Notes: generated by a model from the letters alone, not told the origin. 64,000 nt of DNA from Limnohabitans sp. 63ED37-2 (GCF_001412535.1 NZ_CP011774.1:2537501-2601500), one strand, 5' to 3'. Positions 17,823-27,455 are shown, counted from the first letter of the stretch. Translations and numbers: made by a program.

Positions 17823-18731
17823 TTACGTTGTGCGGCCCACTGGCCGCGTGACCCAAAACACACCGCTCAAGACCAACACGGTCCCGGCGATGATCCACAT
17901 GTTGAACGGTTCGTCCAAAATCCACACGCCCATGAGCAGCGTGAACATGGGGCCGATCATGCCCGTTTGCGCTGTCAGGCCTGGCCCGATGCGCTCAATG
18001 GCCATCATGACCAAAAGGACTGGCAGCACGGTGCAAGCGGTGGCGTTGAGCAGAGACAGCCACATCACGGGCTCGGGCACCACCGCTGTGGCCAAGGGCC
18101 TGAGCAGCACAAACTGCAGCAAACAAAAACCACAGGCCACCGAAGTGGCCAGACCCGCCAAGCGCAATGAACCCAAGCGCTGGACCAGTTGCCCACTGTA
18201 GGTCATGTACAGGGCATAAGTGCCTGCGCTCAAAAACACCAGCAAAGCCCCCCAAGCCGCGTGCGGCCCAGCCAGCCCCAGCTCGTGCCCAAACACCAGC
18301 AACACGCCCGAATAACTGATGGCCATGGCCACGCCTTGACGCTGGGTGATGCGTTTTTTGAACAACACCCAACCGAGCAGCAAGACGAGTGTGGGGTTGA
18401 GGTAGAGGATCAATCGCTCCAAGGAGGCGCTGATGAACTCCAGGCCCCAAAAGTCCAGAAAGCTCGAGAGGTAATAACCACAAAAGCCCAAGCCCAACAC
18501 GCCCAGCCAGTCTTGCCGGGTGAGCGGCGCTTTACCCCGCCCAGCCCACCAGGCCATGAGGACAAACAAAGGCAGGGCCAGCAGCATGCGCCACATGACC
18601 AAGGTGACCGCGTCTACACCGTGCCGGTAAGCCAGCTTGACGATGATGGCCTTGCCGCTGAAGGCCATGGACCCAGCCGCAGCCAACAACAGACCCGCCG
18701 TCAGGTGCGGCGTGGGGCTGGGCACCATCAA
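17823..18731 (-). CDS. EamA/DMT-family transporter (ggt-linked)
   Basis: This 302-residue inner-membrane protein has ten hydrophobic segments in two EamA repeats, e.g. GSMAFSGKAIIVKLAYRHG in the first and ALLVFLSAGTYALYMTYSG in the second. Its ATG overlaps the stop of the gamma-glutamyltransferase gene by four bases (ATGA), so the two are translationally coupled. A role exporting a product or importing a substrate of the neighbouring hydrolase is inferred from this coupling only. It is a paralogue in fold, but not a close one, of the transporter at 16050. Confidence 0.9.
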   Translation of the reverse strand: MMVPSPTPHLTAGLLLAAAGSMAFSGKAIIVKLAYRHGVDAVTLVMWRMLLALPLFVLMAWWAGRGKAPLTRQDWLGVLGLGFCGYYLSSFLDFWGLEFISASLERLILYLNPTLVLLLGWVLFKKRITQRQGVAMAISYSGVLLVFGHELGLAGPHAAWGALLVFLSAGTYALYMTYSGQLVQRLGSLRLAGLATSVACGFCLLQFVLLRPLATAVVPEPVMWLSLLNATACTVLPVLLVMMAIERIGPGLTAQTGMIGPMFTLLMGVWILDEPFNMWIIAGTVLVLSGVFWVTRPVGRTT

Positions 18732-20350
18732 AAGCCCACGGCTTGGCCGTCGCGGCGCGGGTCACTGGCCACTTGGTAGCCCTGCACGGCCGGATCGCCC
18801 ATGCGCCAGATGAACTGGCCTGCACCAAAGTCCTGGTACGAGTCGTTGATGATGTCGAGCTGGTGGCCGCGTGCGATCAGCTCTTGCACCGTGCCGCCAT
18901 TCATCGCGGCTTCGACGTTGATGTTCAGGCCCGTGTTGAAGCGCCAGCGCGGTGCGTCACACGCCGCTTGCGGGTTCTGGCCGTAGTCGAGCATGCGCAC
19001 CAGGGTTTGCATGTGGCCTTGGGGTTGCATGTTGCCGCCCATCACGCCGTAGCTCATCACGGGTTGGCCGTCTTTGGTGACAAAGGCCGGGATGATGGTC
19101 TGGAAGGGGCGCTTGCCGGGCAAGACCAGGTTGGCGGGGTTTTGGCCCTGCAGGTCGGTGCTGAAACCGTGGCCCCGGTTTTGCAAGCTGATGCCATAAG
19201 TGGGCTCCACCACGCCCGAACCAAAGCCCATGTAGTTGCTCTGGATGAAGCTGATCATCATGCCGTTTTCATCGGCAGCCGTGAGGTAAATCGTGCCGCC
19301 CTTGACCGGGTTGCCCGCCTTGAAGTCTTGGGCCTTTTTCATGTCGATCAGCTTGGCGCGGCTGGAGAGATAAGCTGGGTCCAGCATTTGCTCGGGTGGC
19401 AACTCCATGAAACGCGGATCGGCCACGTAGCGGTAAGTGTCGGCAAAGGCGAGTTTCATCGCCTCGATCTGCAGGTGCTGCGAGTCGGCGCTGTCGACCT
19501 TGTGGCTGGCCATGTCGAAGTTGGACAGGATGCCCAGCGCGATCAAGGCGGCGATGCCTTGGCCGTTGGGTGGGATCTCGTGCAGGGTGTAACCCCGGTA
19601 GTCTTGCGCCATGGGTTTGACCCACTCGGGCTTGAAATCGGCCAGGTCTTTGGCGGTGATGCTGCCGCCGTTTTCTTTGGCGAACTTTTCAATGGCCTGG
19701 GCGATCTCGCCGCCATACAGCGCCTGGCCTTTGGTGGCGGCAATGGCCTTGAGGCCCCGCGCCGCGTTTTTGAACTGGAACAACTCGCCCACCTGTGGCG
19801 CACGGCCCCAAGGCAAAAAGCTTTGCGCAAAGCCGGGCTGCGACTGCAGCTCGGGTGTGGCAGCAGCCCACTTTTGCTGCACCACCACCGGGATCAAATA
19901 ACCACGCTCAGCCACTTCAATGGCGGGCTCCATCAAGTCGGCAAAGGGCAGCTTGCCGAATCGGTCGCTCAGGGCCACCCAACCGGCCACGGCACCCGGC
20001 ACGGTGACCGAGTCAAAGCCGCGCTTGGGCGGTGTTTTGGTCTCGGCACCGTATTTGCGGTGAAAGTATTCGGGGGTCCAGGTGGCAGGGGCCGGGCCAG
20101 ACGAGTTGAGGCCATGCAGCTCTTTGCCGTCCCACAAAATGGCGAAAGCGTCAGAGCCCAAACCACAGCTCACGGGCTCGGTCAGGGTGATGACGGCGGC
20201 AGCGGCAATGGCGGCGTCAACCGCGTTGCCGCCCTTGAGCATCATGCGCAAGCCAGCTTGCGCGGCCAGTGGGTGCGAGGTGGACACCACATTGCGTGCA
20301 AACAGCGGCAAGCGGGTGCTGGTGTAGGGAAACTGGTAATCGAAATTCAT
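18728..20350 (-). CDS. ggt: Gamma-glutamyltransferase family N-terminal nucleophile hydrolase
   Basis: This 540-residue gamma-glutamyltransferase-like protein cleaves gamma-glutamyl or related amide bonds and autoprocesses at a threonine. The N-terminal half has VVSTSHPLAAQAGLRMMLKGG and VTLTEPVSCGLGSDAF; the predicted processing site is the Thr of KGGTIYLTAADENG, giving subunits of about 355 and 185 residues. I see no signal peptide in the MNFDYQFPYTSTRL start, so it is probably cytoplasmic, unlike E. coli Ggt. It starts one base after the Bug receptor stop and overlaps the EamA gene, which ties it to a transported substrate. True substrate unknown; cephalosporin acylase-like or other amide hydrolase activity is possible. 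Confidence 0.9.
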   Translation of the reverse strand: MNFDYQFPYTSTRLPLFARNVVSTSHPLAAQAGLRMMLKGGNAVDAAIAAAAVITLTEPVSCGLGSDAFAILWDGKELHGLNSSGPAPATWTPEYFHRKYGAETKTPPKRGFDSVTVPGAVAGWVALSDRFGKLPFADLMEPAIEVAERGYLIPVVVQQKWAAATPELQSQPGFAQSFLPWGRAPQVGELFQFKNAARGLKAIAATKGQALYGGEIAQAIEKFAKENGGSITAKDLADFKPEWVKPMAQDYRGYTLHEIPPNGQGIAALIALGILSNFDMASHKVDSADSQHLQIEAMKLAFADTYRYVADPRFMELPPEQMLDPAYLSSRAKLIDMKKAQDFKAGNPVKGGTIYLTAADENGMMISFIQSNYMGFGSGVVEPTYGISLQNRGHGFSTDLQGQNPANLVLPGKRPFQTIIPAFVTKDGQPVMSYGVMGGNMQPQGHMQTLVRMLDYGQNPQAACDAPRWRFNTGLNINVEAAMNGGTVQELIARGHQLDIINDSYQDFGAGQFIWRMGDPAVQGYQVASDPRRDGQAVGF

Positions 20351-20351
20351 G

Positions 20352-21326
20352 TCAATCCAATGTGATCTTGCGCTCGGTAATGATCTTTTTCCACTTGGCC
20401 GATTCGCTGGCCAGCATGGTGGTGAACTGGGCAGGCGTGCCGCCCACGGGCTCAATGCCAAAGCGCAAAAGCTTGTCCATCACCTCAGGGTCTTTGAGGA
20501 CTTGGTTGGCTGCGGAGTTGATGCGGGTGACCACCTCGGCGGGCAGGTTTTTGGGGCCAAAGAAACCAAACCAAGTGTTGGACTCGTAGCCCGGCAAGAC
20601 ATCGGCGATGGCGGGGATGCCCGGTGCCAGCGCCGTGGGCTTGAGGGTGGTCACACCCAAAGCACGCAAGCGGCCGTCGCGCACATGCGGCATGCCCGTG
20701 GGCAAGCTGTCAAACAACACGTCAACTTTGCCCGAAATCAGGTCAGGGATGGCCAACGCCGTGCCCTTGTAGGGGATGTGCACCACGAACACATCGGCCT
20801 GCGCCTTGAACAACTCGGCCGACAACTGCACGATGGTGCCGTTACCGCTGGATGCGTAGTTCAGGCGGCCTGGGTTTTTCTTGGCGTAGTCGACCCATTC
20901 CTTGACGGTTTTGGCGGGCGAGTTGTTGGGCACCAGCATGATGCTGGGCGCATTGCCCAAATGCGCGATGGGCGTGAAGTCGCGCACCGCGTCGTAAGGC
21001 ATGCGCGGGTTCAGGTTGGGGCCAATCGAGTGCGTGCTGGAGGTGGACAGCAGCAAGGTGTAGCCATCAGGCGTGGCCTTAGCGGCCAGATCAGAGCCCA
21101 AGGTGCCGCCAGCGCCGGGGCGGTTTTCCACCACCAAAGGCTGGCCCAGTTTTTCGCTGATTTTTTGCGACAAGGTGCGGGCAAACAAATCGGTCGCGCC
21201 GCCCGCCGGAAAGGGCACGATCAGGCGCACGGCTTTGCTGGGGTAACTTTGGGCCTGGGCCAAGCCCAGGCTGGCAACGGCCAAGGTGGCGGCACACAAG
21301 CCACGCAAGAGATGTCGTTTTTTCAT
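20352..21326 (-). CDS. Bug-family substrate-binding protein of a tripartite tricarboxylate transporter
   Basis: This 324-residue periplasmic receptor of the Bug/TctC family captures a carboxylate ligand for the TctAB permease. A signal peptide is visible (MKKRHLLRGLCAATLAVASLGLAQA), followed by the family core VRLIVPFPAGGATDLFARTL and VVENRPGAGGTLGSDLAAK, where the Asp usually binds ligand through water. GGAGG lies well placed before the ATG at 21326. tctA ends 200 bases upstream on the same strand with a hairpin between them, and ggt begins 1 base downstream. The ligand is unknown. Confidence 0.93.
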   Translation of the reverse strand: MKKRHLLRGLCAATLAVASLGLAQAQSYPSKAVRLIVPFPAGGATDLFARTLSQKISEKLGQPLVVENRPGAGGTLGSDLAAKATPDGYTLLLSTSSTHSIGPNLNPRMPYDAVRDFTPIAHLGNAPSIMLVPNNSPAKTVKEWVDYAKKNPGRLNYASSGNGTIVQLSAELFKAQADVFVVHIPYKGTALAIPDLISGKVDVLFDSLPTGMPHVRDGRLRALGVTTLKPTALAPGIPAIADVLPGYESNTWFGFFGPKNLPAEVVTRINSAANQVLKDPEVMDKLLRFGIEPVGGTPAQFTTMLASESAKWKKIITERKITLD

Positions 21327-21465
21327 GGTCAAGTTCCTCCACCCATGTCAGGCGCAAAAATCAAAAAATCCATTGTCTCAGAGGCCCTGCGCCGCTGCAG
21401 CGCCCAAGTGACAAGACCACGGTCTGTGCCAGCGTGTGAAGCTGAACAAGGCCAAGCCCAATAGA

Positions 21466-21489
21466 CAACGGCCTCCAAGGAGGCCGTTG
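21466..21489. repeat. Perfect 11-bp hairpin between tctA and the Bug receptor gene
   Basis: CAACGGCCTCC-AA-GGAGGCCGTTG is perfectly self-complementary with no T-run on either side, so it is not a classical terminator. On the minus-strand transcript it stands between the permease and receptor genes and could block decay or termination and so set the ratio of receptor to permease. Confidence 0.7.
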
Positions 21490-21529
21490 CAGAGGGGGGC
21501 ACAGAAGCCCTGTCAAATCCTAAGACGCA

Positions 21530-23041
21530 TCACTCTTCCACAAAAGCCTCTTGGCGTTTGGACTTGATCGATGGCAAAGCCACAATGATGAGCAGCAGCA
21601 ACGCCATCGCCAGCAAACTGGCCGACAAGGGGCGGGTGACAAAAACGCTCCAGTCACCACGCGAGAGCAGCATAGCGCGGCGCAGGTTCTCTTCCATCAT
21701 CGGGCCCAAGATGAAGCCCAAGAGCAGTGGCGCAGGCTCCATGCCGAGTTTGATGAACATGTAACCGATCACACCGAACATGGCCACCATCCAGATGTCC
21801 CAGGTGTTGTTGTTGGTCGAGTAAACGCCGATCGCACAGAACAACACAATGGCCGGGAACAACCAACGGTAAGGCACCGACAGCAACTTGATCCAGATGC
21901 CGATCAAAGGCAGGTTCAAGATGATCAACATGGCGTTGCCGATCCACATCGAGGCGATCAAACCCCAGAACAACTCGGGGTTGCTGGTCATGACCTGAGG
22001 GCCAGGCTGAATGTTGTGGATGGTCATCGCGCCCACCATCAAAGCCATCACCGCGTTGGGTGGAATGCCCAGTGTCAGCAAGGGGATGAAGGAAGTTTGC
22101 GACGCCGCATTATTGGCCGACTCAGGCGCAGCCACACCGCGGATGTTGCCTTGCCCAAATGGCACTTCGCCGGGTTGAAGTTTGGTTTTCTTCTCGATGG
22201 TGTAAGTCGCAAAAGCTGCAAGCAGTGCACCGCCACCGGGCAAGATGCCCAAAGCAGAACCCAAAGCCGTACCGCGCAAAACAGCAGGCACCATGCGCTT
22301 GAAGTCTTGCGCAGTGGGCATCAGGCCAGTCACTTTGGCCGTGAAGACTTCGCGGTCTTCTTCGGGCTTGGACAGATTCGAGATGATTTCGCCATAACCG
22401 AACACACCCATCGCGATCACGATGAAGCCGACACCGTCGGTCAACTCAGGAATGTCGAAGCTGAAACGGGCCACACCGGAGTTCACGTCGGTACCGATCA
22501 AGCCCATCAACAGGCCCAACACGATCATGCCCACGGCTTTGATGAGTGAGCCCGAGGCCAAAACCACCGCGCCGATCAAGCCCAACACCATGAGCGAGAA
22601 GTATTCGGCCGGGCCGAACTTGAAGGCCACTTCGGTCAAGGGTACGGCAAAAGCGGCCAACACCAAAGTGCCCACACAACCGGCAAAGAACGAACCCAGA
22701 CCGGCTGCCGCCAAAGCGGGACCGGCACGGCCTTTGCGGGCCATTTGGTAGCCGTCGATCATGGTCACGACCGACGAGGCTTCACCGGGCAAGTTGACCA
22801 AAATCGCAGTGGTGGAACCGCCGTATTGCGCGCCGTAGTAAATACCGGCCAGCATGATCAGCGCGGCCACAGGGGGCAGCGCGTAGGTGGCGGGCAAGAG
22901 CATGGCGATGGTGGCCACAGGGCCCACCCCTGGCAACACACCGATCAAGGTGCCCAGCAAACAACCGACGAAGGCGTAAATCAGGTTTTGGAAGGTGAAC
23001 GCCACCCCAAAACCGAGTGCAAGATTGTCAAACAAGTCCAT
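21530..23041 (-). CDS. tctA: Tripartite tricarboxylate transporter large permease TctA
   Basis: This 503-residue inner-membrane protein has about twelve hydrophobic segments and the TctA hallmarks GTLIGVLPGVGPVATIAMLLP near residue 35, YYGAQYGGSTTAILVNLPGE and GVAAPESANNAASQTSFIPLLTLGIP. It is the main transmembrane unit of a TTT carboxylate uptake system, driven by ion gradients. The tctB stop is 13 bases upstream and the Bug receptor follows on the same strand, so the whole transporter is encoded together. Substrate not assignable; the ggt neighbour suggests a compound with an amide-linked glutamate. Confidence 0.96.
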   Translation of the reverse strand: MDLFDNLALGFGVAFTFQNLIYAFVGCLLGTLIGVLPGVGPVATIAMLLPATYALPPVAALIMLAGIYYGAQYGGSTTAILVNLPGEASSVVTMIDGYQMARKGRAGPALAAAGLGSFFAGCVGTLVLAAFAVPLTEVAFKFGPAEYFSLMVLGLIGAVVLASGSLIKAVGMIVLGLLMGLIGTDVNSGVARFSFDIPELTDGVGFIVIAMGVFGYGEIISNLSKPEEDREVFTAKVTGLMPTAQDFKRMVPAVLRGTALGSALGILPGGGALLAAFATYTIEKKTKLQPGEVPFGQGNIRGVAAPESANNAASQTSFIPLLTLGIPPNAVMALMVGAMTIHNIQPGPQVMTSNPELFWGLIASMWIGNAMLIILNLPLIGIWIKLLSVPYRWLFPAIVLFCAIGVYSTNNNTWDIWMVAMFGVIGYMFIKLGMEPAPLLLGFILGPMMEENLRRAMLLSRGDWSVFVTRPLSASLLAMALLLLIIVALPSIKSKRQEAFVEE

Positions 23042-23054
23042 GAATTATTTCTCC

Positions 23055-23543
23055 TCAACCGGTGATGAAGGTGGGCCAGACGGGGAACTGCAAATTCAAC
23101 AGCTTCACGAATGCACCGTAACTGCCGATGGACAGGATGATGGAGAGAATCAAAACTTCCTTGAGTTTGTAAGTGTCTCCCGCCAGGCTGACGACCAGGG
23201 TCGTGCCAAAAATCGCCACGATCAGTCCCATGGCCGGCACGCCGATGCTGGGCAGCCCGCCAAGCAAGATGCCAAACAACAAGTTGCCGACGATGATGAA
23301 GAACAAAGGCTTCCAAGCCCATTTGCCAATTTTTTCACCATCTTGGGTTTCCACGGTCAGGGACTTGAACATGACGAAGGCACCAATGATGGCCAACAAG
23401 ATGCCCAGCAAAAGCGGGAAGTAGCCCGGCCCCATTCGAGCACCTGTACCTACGTTGTAGTTGGTGGCACCAATGGCAAAGGCACCCCCCGCCACCAGGT
23501 AAAACAGCCCTGAGAAAAAGTCTTTTTGACTCTTGATGTTCAC
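23055..23543 (-). CDS. tctB: Tripartite tricarboxylate transporter small permease TctB
   Basis: This 162-residue membrane protein with four hydrophobic segments is the small subunit of the TTT transporter. It reads VNIKSQKDFFSGLFYLVAGG at the start, then NVGTGARMGPGYFPLLLG, the conserved TctB signature. The GTG at 23543 has AGGAGA eight bases ahead and fits the family start; the frame continues upstream to 23594 without a ribosome site. It is the first gene of the tct-ggt-eamA cluster, so the promoter should lie in 23544-23690. Confidence 0.92.
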   Translation of the reverse strand: MNIKSQKDFFSGLFYLVAGGAFAIGATNYNVGTGARMGPGYFPLLLGILLAIIGAFVMFKSLTVETQDGEKIGKWAWKPLFFIIVGNLLFGILLGGLPSIGVPAMGLIVAIFGTTLVVSLAGDTYKLKEVLILSIILSIGSYGAFVKLLNLQFPVWPTFITG

Positions 23544-23691
23544 GCGATATCTCCTCTGTATTGAGTTGGACTGATTCTGCGTGATCAAAGCCACTTGATG
23601 AATGTGGGTTACACCTATGTCCCCGGCGCGACGAAACCATGGTTAACCCTGATGCGCAACTTACTTCGGTGCGCTCCTCTTTCGCACGAAT

Positions 23692-24462
23692 TCACAGGGT
23701 CAGAGGTTTGAACACCTTGAGCCATTTGGATGCAGGCAGTCCCCATTTTTCTTCGATGGCACTGGCCGTTTGCAGCAATGCAACGCGCGATGGGCGGCTG
23801 GGGGTTCGCTGCACCAGCACGATGGCATTGCCCTCTCGTGTGGGCTTGAAGGCCCAGACCGCGTCTTCGCCAAAGGCGGCGCAAATTTTCTCCACACTCT
23901 CGGCATAACTCGATGAGCGGCCAAACAGGTTCACCGTCATGCAGCCTTGTGGACTGAGCAGTTCGCGGCAATGGCGGTAAAAGTCGGGTGTGTCCAGCAC
24001 CGGGGCGGCGGCCTCTTCGTCGTACAGGTCCACTTGCAGCGCATCCACGGTGCCGAGCCATTCGTCTTTCTGGATTTCGAGCGACGCATCGGCCAGCACC
24101 ACACGCAGACGCTCGTCGTCGGGGGGCAAACGGAACCAGCCGCGGCAAGCGTGCAGCACACCGGGGTTGAGCTCCACAGCGGTGCAGGTCATCTTGAGTT
24201 TCTTGTAGCAAAACTTGGTGATGGTACCTGCGCCCAGCCCCAGCTGCATGGCGTGAGCGCCCTTGACGTCGTCGTGCGGGAAAAAAAGCAGCCAGCCGAA
24301 CATGCGCTGCACATATTCGAGCTCAATGTCAAAAGGCCGGTCCAGAAACATGGAGCCCTGAATCCATTCGGTGCCCAAGTGCAGGTAACGGATCTCACCG
24401 TCTTCGGAGAAGTTAACTTCGGGCAGTTCGAGGCTGGCGACAGGGGATTTTTTTCGGGTCAT
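23692..24462 (-). CDS. Spermidine-synthase-like SAM-fold protein
   Basis: This 256-residue protein has the spermidine synthase/methyltransferase Rossmann fold. GLGAGTITKFCYKKLKMT forms the nucleotide loop, AVELNPGVLHACRGWF follows with the acidic residue of motif II, and LQVDLYDEEAAAPVLDTPDFY is the region of the active site. The GGGDGG and paired aspartates expected of true aminopropyltransferases are not kept, so polyamine synthesis is doubtful; it may be a methyltransferase or a non-catalytic relative. Its ATG overlaps the tatD stop by four bases, placing it at the end of the lolC-lolD-tatD run. Confidence 0.8.
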   Translation of the reverse strand: MTRKKSPVASLELPEVNFSEDGEIRYLHLGTEWIQGSMFLDRPFDIELEYVQRMFGWLLFFPHDDVKGAHAMQLGLGAGTITKFCYKKLKMTCTAVELNPGVLHACRGWFRLPPDDERLRVVLADASLEIQKDEWLGTVDALQVDLYDEEAAAPVLDTPDFYRHCRELLSPQGCMTVNLFGRSSSYAESVEKICAAFGEDAVWAFKPTREGNAIVLVQRTPSRPSRVALLQTASAIEEKWGLPASKWLKVFKPLTL

Positions 24463-25298
24463 GGGGCGTGATGGTACAGAGCGGCCAGCTGGGGCAACAC
24501 ACGGCAGGCATTGGCGGTACTGGTTGCTGCCAGATCGGTGAGCGGCAAACCACGCAAGCTGGCCAGCACCTGCGCGATGCGCGGCAACTCAGCGGGGCTG
24601 TTGCGGCCCTGCTTGGCGCCCAGTGCCCGCTGCTCGGCGGTTTGGTAGAGCCACTGCGGCGGGATGTCGGGCGCGTCGGTTTCCAGCACCAAGGCGCTGA
24701 GAGGCAGCTCGCAGGCCAGGCGGCGCAGCTGCAAGGAGCGCTCGTAAGTCAAGGTGCCACCAAAGCCCAGGACAAAGCCCATGTCCACAAAGGCCTGGGC
24801 CTGCTGGTGGCTGCCGTTGAAGGCGTGGGCAATGCCCGAAACCACCGGGCATTGGCGCAAGCCTTTGAGCAAGAGGTCGGCCGAGCGTCGCACATGCAGG
24901 ATGACGGGCAAGCCTTGCTTTTGGGCGAGTTTGAGCTGCGCGGTGTAAAACCACCACTGCCGCTCGCGCATGGAGGGCGTGCACAGCTCGGGCACAAAAA
25001 AATCCAGCCCGATCTCGCCCACGGCCACCAGGCGCGGGTCATCACGCCGCTCGGTCAATGCGCGGTCCAGTGCCTGCACATCCGTCTCTTGCGCTTGGGG
25101 CACATACAAAGGGTGGATGCCCAAAGCGTATGCGTCGCCATGCTGCTCGGCCAGCTGCGCAACTTGGGTCCAGTGGGCGGCGTGCACCGCCGGGATCACG
25201 CAGTGCGTCACGCCTGCGGCGCGTGCCGCTTCGCGCAACGCGTCGCGGTCGGCGTCAAACTCGGCCGCGTCCAGGTGGCAGTGGGTGTCGATCCACAT
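24459..25298 (-). CDS. TatD-family metal-dependent hydrolase
   Basis: This 279-residue TIM-barrel hydrolase of the TatD DNase family has the metal ligands: MWIDTHCHLDAAEFDAD at the N terminus, VAVGEIGLDFF near residue 95, ILHVRRSADLLL near 135 and LETDAPDIPP near 210. Family members show 3'-5' exonuclease activity and are linked to DNA repair and apoptosis-like degradation. It lies 15 bases after lolD and is coupled to the following gene, but this operon probably reflects convenience more than joint function. Confidence 0.92.
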   Translation of the reverse strand: MWIDTHCHLDAAEFDADRDALREAARAAGVTHCVIPAVHAAHWTQVAQLAEQHGDAYALGIHPLYVPQAQETDVQALDRALTERRDDPRLVAVGEIGLDFFVPELCTPSMRERQWWFYTAQLKLAQKQGLPVILHVRRSADLLLKGLRQCPVVSGIAHAFNGSHQQAQAFVDMGFVLGFGGTLTYERSLQLRRLACELPLSALVLETDAPDIPPQWLYQTAEQRALGAKQGRNSPAELPRIAQVLASLRGLPLTDLAATSTANACRVLPQLAALYHHAP

Positions 25299-25313
25299 GG
25301 CGCGACAAACCGG

Positions 25314-26009
25314 TCAGACAGGCGCTTGGAGCACGCCCTTGACCAAATGCAATTGCCGGTCGCAACGCGCCGCCAAGGCCTGGTCGTGCGTGACCACCAC
25401 AAAGGCAGTGCCGCGCTCGCGGGCCAGTTGCAGCATCAGCGCAAACACGCCGTCGGCGGTTTCGCGGTCCAGGTTGCCCGTGGGCTCATCGGCCAGCACG
25501 CAGGCCGGGTCGTTGACCAAGGCGCGGGCCAGGGCCACACGCTGGCGCTCCCCGCCCGACAGCTCTGAAGGCCTGTGGTGCAGGCGATCGCCTAAGCCCA
25601 CACGCTGCAACCAGCCACTGGCCACGGCCGCGGCTTCGGCGCGGTCTTGGCGGCGAATCCACAGCGGCATGGCCACATTGTCCAGGGCGCTGAACTCGGG
25701 CAGCAAATGGTGGAACTGGTAAACAAAACCCAAGTAGCGATTGCGCCACTGGCCTTGAGCGGTCGCACTCAGGGCCGACAGCAACTGGCCCTTCAATTGC
25801 ACCGAACCTTGGCTTGGGGCGTCCAGGCCGCCGAGCAAATGCAGCAAGGTGCTCTTGCCCGAGCCCGACGCGCCCACGATGGCGAGTGTCTCGCCCGCAT
25901 GCACGGCCAGGTCCACGCCTTGCAGCACCGTCACATCCAGGCGCCCTTCGGAAAAGCGCTTGGTCAGGCCTTGGGCCTGCAGCACCACGTGGTTTTTCGT
26001 GTCATTCAT
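25314..26009 (-). CDS. lolD: Lipoprotein-releasing ABC transporter ATPase LolD
   Basis: LolD powers release of outer-membrane lipoproteins from the inner membrane to LolA. The 231 residues carry Walker [10 protein letters not shown], the Q-loop near [16 protein letters not shown] (a LolD feature), the ABC signature [15 protein letters not shown] and Walker [12 protein letters not shown]. The ATG at 26009 overlaps the lolC stop by 8 bases. Frame continues upstream to 26045, inside lolC, without support. Confidence 0.97.
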   Translation of the reverse strand: MNDTKNHVVLQAQGLTKRFSEGRLDVTVLQGVDLAVHAGETLAIVGASGSGKSTLLHLLGGLDAPSQGSVQLKGQLLSALSATAQGQWRNRYLGFVYQFHHLLPEFSALDNVAMPLWIRRQDRAEAAAVASGWLQRVGLGDRLHHRPSELSGGERQRVALARALVNDPACVLADEPTGNLDRETADGVFALMLQLARERGTAFVVVTHDQALAARCDRQLHLVKGVLQAPV

Positions 26010-27270
26010 AGCGCAAGGCCTCCGCCGGGTTGACCTGGCTGGCACGCCAGCTGGGGTAGAGCGTGGCCACGAAAGCCAAGACCAAAGAAATGATGGCCAC
26101 GGGCAGGATGTCGCTGGCCAGCGGCTCGCTGGGCATGCGGCTGATCAGGTAAATGTCACGCGGCAAAAAGCTGGCGTTGAACAGCGTCTCCAGCGCGGGC
26201 ACGATCACATCGATGTTGAAGGCCACGAGCAAGCCTAGCAACAAGCCGCTCATCGTGCCGATCACGCCCACCGTCGCGCCCTGCACCACAAAAATGCCCA
26301 TGATGCTGCGCGGGCTGGCGCCCAGCGTGCGCAGGATCGCGATGTCGGCGCGTTTGTCGGTCACCGTCATCACCAGCGTGCTGACCAGATTGAAAGCCGC
26401 CACCGCCACGATGAGCGTGAGGATGATGAACATCATGCGTTTTTCAACCTGTACCGCTGCAAACCAGGTCTTGTTTTGTTGCGTCCAGTCGCGCACAAAA
26501 AACGCGGGGCCCAGGTCCAGTTGCAGGTCCCGCGCCACCTCGCGTGCCTGGTGCAGGTCGCGCAGCTTCAGGCGCACGCCGCTTGGGCCTTCCAGCCGAA
26601 ACATGCGGGCAGCGTCCTCCACATGCATCAGCGCCAGCGCCGAGTCGTATTCGTAGTGGCCCGACGAAAAGGTGCCCACCACGCCCATTTGCTTCATGCG
26701 TGGCACCACACCCGCGGGGGTCACCTGACCCGAGGGGGAAACCAGGGTCACCGGGTCGCCACTTTGCAAACCCAGGTTGTTGGCCAGGTCACGGCCCAGC
26801 ACCAGGCTGAATTCGCCCGGCTGCAGGCGCTGCAGCACCCCGGCTTGGGTCTCGTTCGACAAATCGCTGACCTCGGGCTCCAGCGCCGGGTCGATCCCGC
26901 GCACCAGCACGCCCTTCATGTCCTCGCCCCGCGCCAGCAAGGCCTGCGCGGTGATGAAGGGAGCTGCACCCAACACCTGGGGGTGCGCCTTCAGCCGACT
27001 CAGCAAGCCGGGCATATCGGTCACCGCGGCAGCGTCCACGGCATAGACCTCGATGTGCGACACCACACCCAGCATGCGGTCGCGCACCTCTTTTTGAAAA
27101 CCGTTCATCACACTCAGCACGATGATGAGTGCGGCCACCCCCAGGCCAATGCCCATCATGGACACCCCCGAAATGAAGGAGATGAAGCCATTGCGCCGGG
27201 TGGCACGGCCTGCGCGGGTGTAGCGCCAGCCCAGCACCAGCTCGTAGGGAATGTTCTTGAAAAAAGCCAT
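26002..27270 (-). CDS. lolC: Lipoprotein-releasing ABC transporter permease LolC/LolE
   Basis: This 422-residue permease of the FtsX/MacB superfamily has one N-terminal membrane segment ([22 protein letters not shown]), a large periplasmic domain, and three C-terminal segments. The start [21 protein letters not shown] is the family hallmark. Only one permease gene accompanies lolD here, so the complex may be a homodimer (LolF-like) rather than the LolC-LolE heterodimer of E. coli; a second copy elsewhere cannot be excluded. It is divergent from the phosphatase gene, with a 185-base gap. Confidence 0.94.
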   Translation of the reverse strand: MAFFKNIPYELVLGWRYTRAGRATRRNGFISFISGVSMMGIGLGVAALIIVLSVMNGFQKEVRDRMLGVVSHIEVYAVDAAAVTDMPGLLSRLKAHPQVLGAAPFITAQALLARGEDMKGVLVRGIDPALEPEVSDLSNETQAGVLQRLQPGEFSLVLGRDLANNLGLQSGDPVTLVSPSGQVTPAGVVPRMKQMGVVGTFSSGHYEYDSALALMHVEDAARMFRLEGPSGVRLKLRDLHQAREVARDLQLDLGPAFFVRDWTQQNKTWFAAVQVEKRMMFIILTLIVAVAAFNLVSTLVMTVTDKRADIAILRTLGASPRSIMGIFVVQGATVGVIGTMSGLLLGLLVAFNIDVIVPALETLFNASFLPRDIYLISRMPSEPLASDILPVAIISLVLAFVATLYPSWRASQVNPAEALRYE

Positions 27271-27455
27271 AAGCCGCTATTGTGACGAATCGGTCAAGGC
27301 CACCGCCCGGCGCACAGGCACAAAGCCTGAGCACAGACAGCCCACCCAGTGTTTTCACTTAAAAAGTCGCAATGGAGACCTTTTGAAGCCACCAAGGCGT
27401 CTGAAATCCAAGAACCCCGCCGGATGGGGCAAGCCACAAAAAAGGAGACACGACC

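Noticed and set aside
18743..20365. A 540-codon open frame on the plus strand
   Set aside because: Antisense mirror of ggt; absence of stops follows from codon bias in a GC-rich gene.
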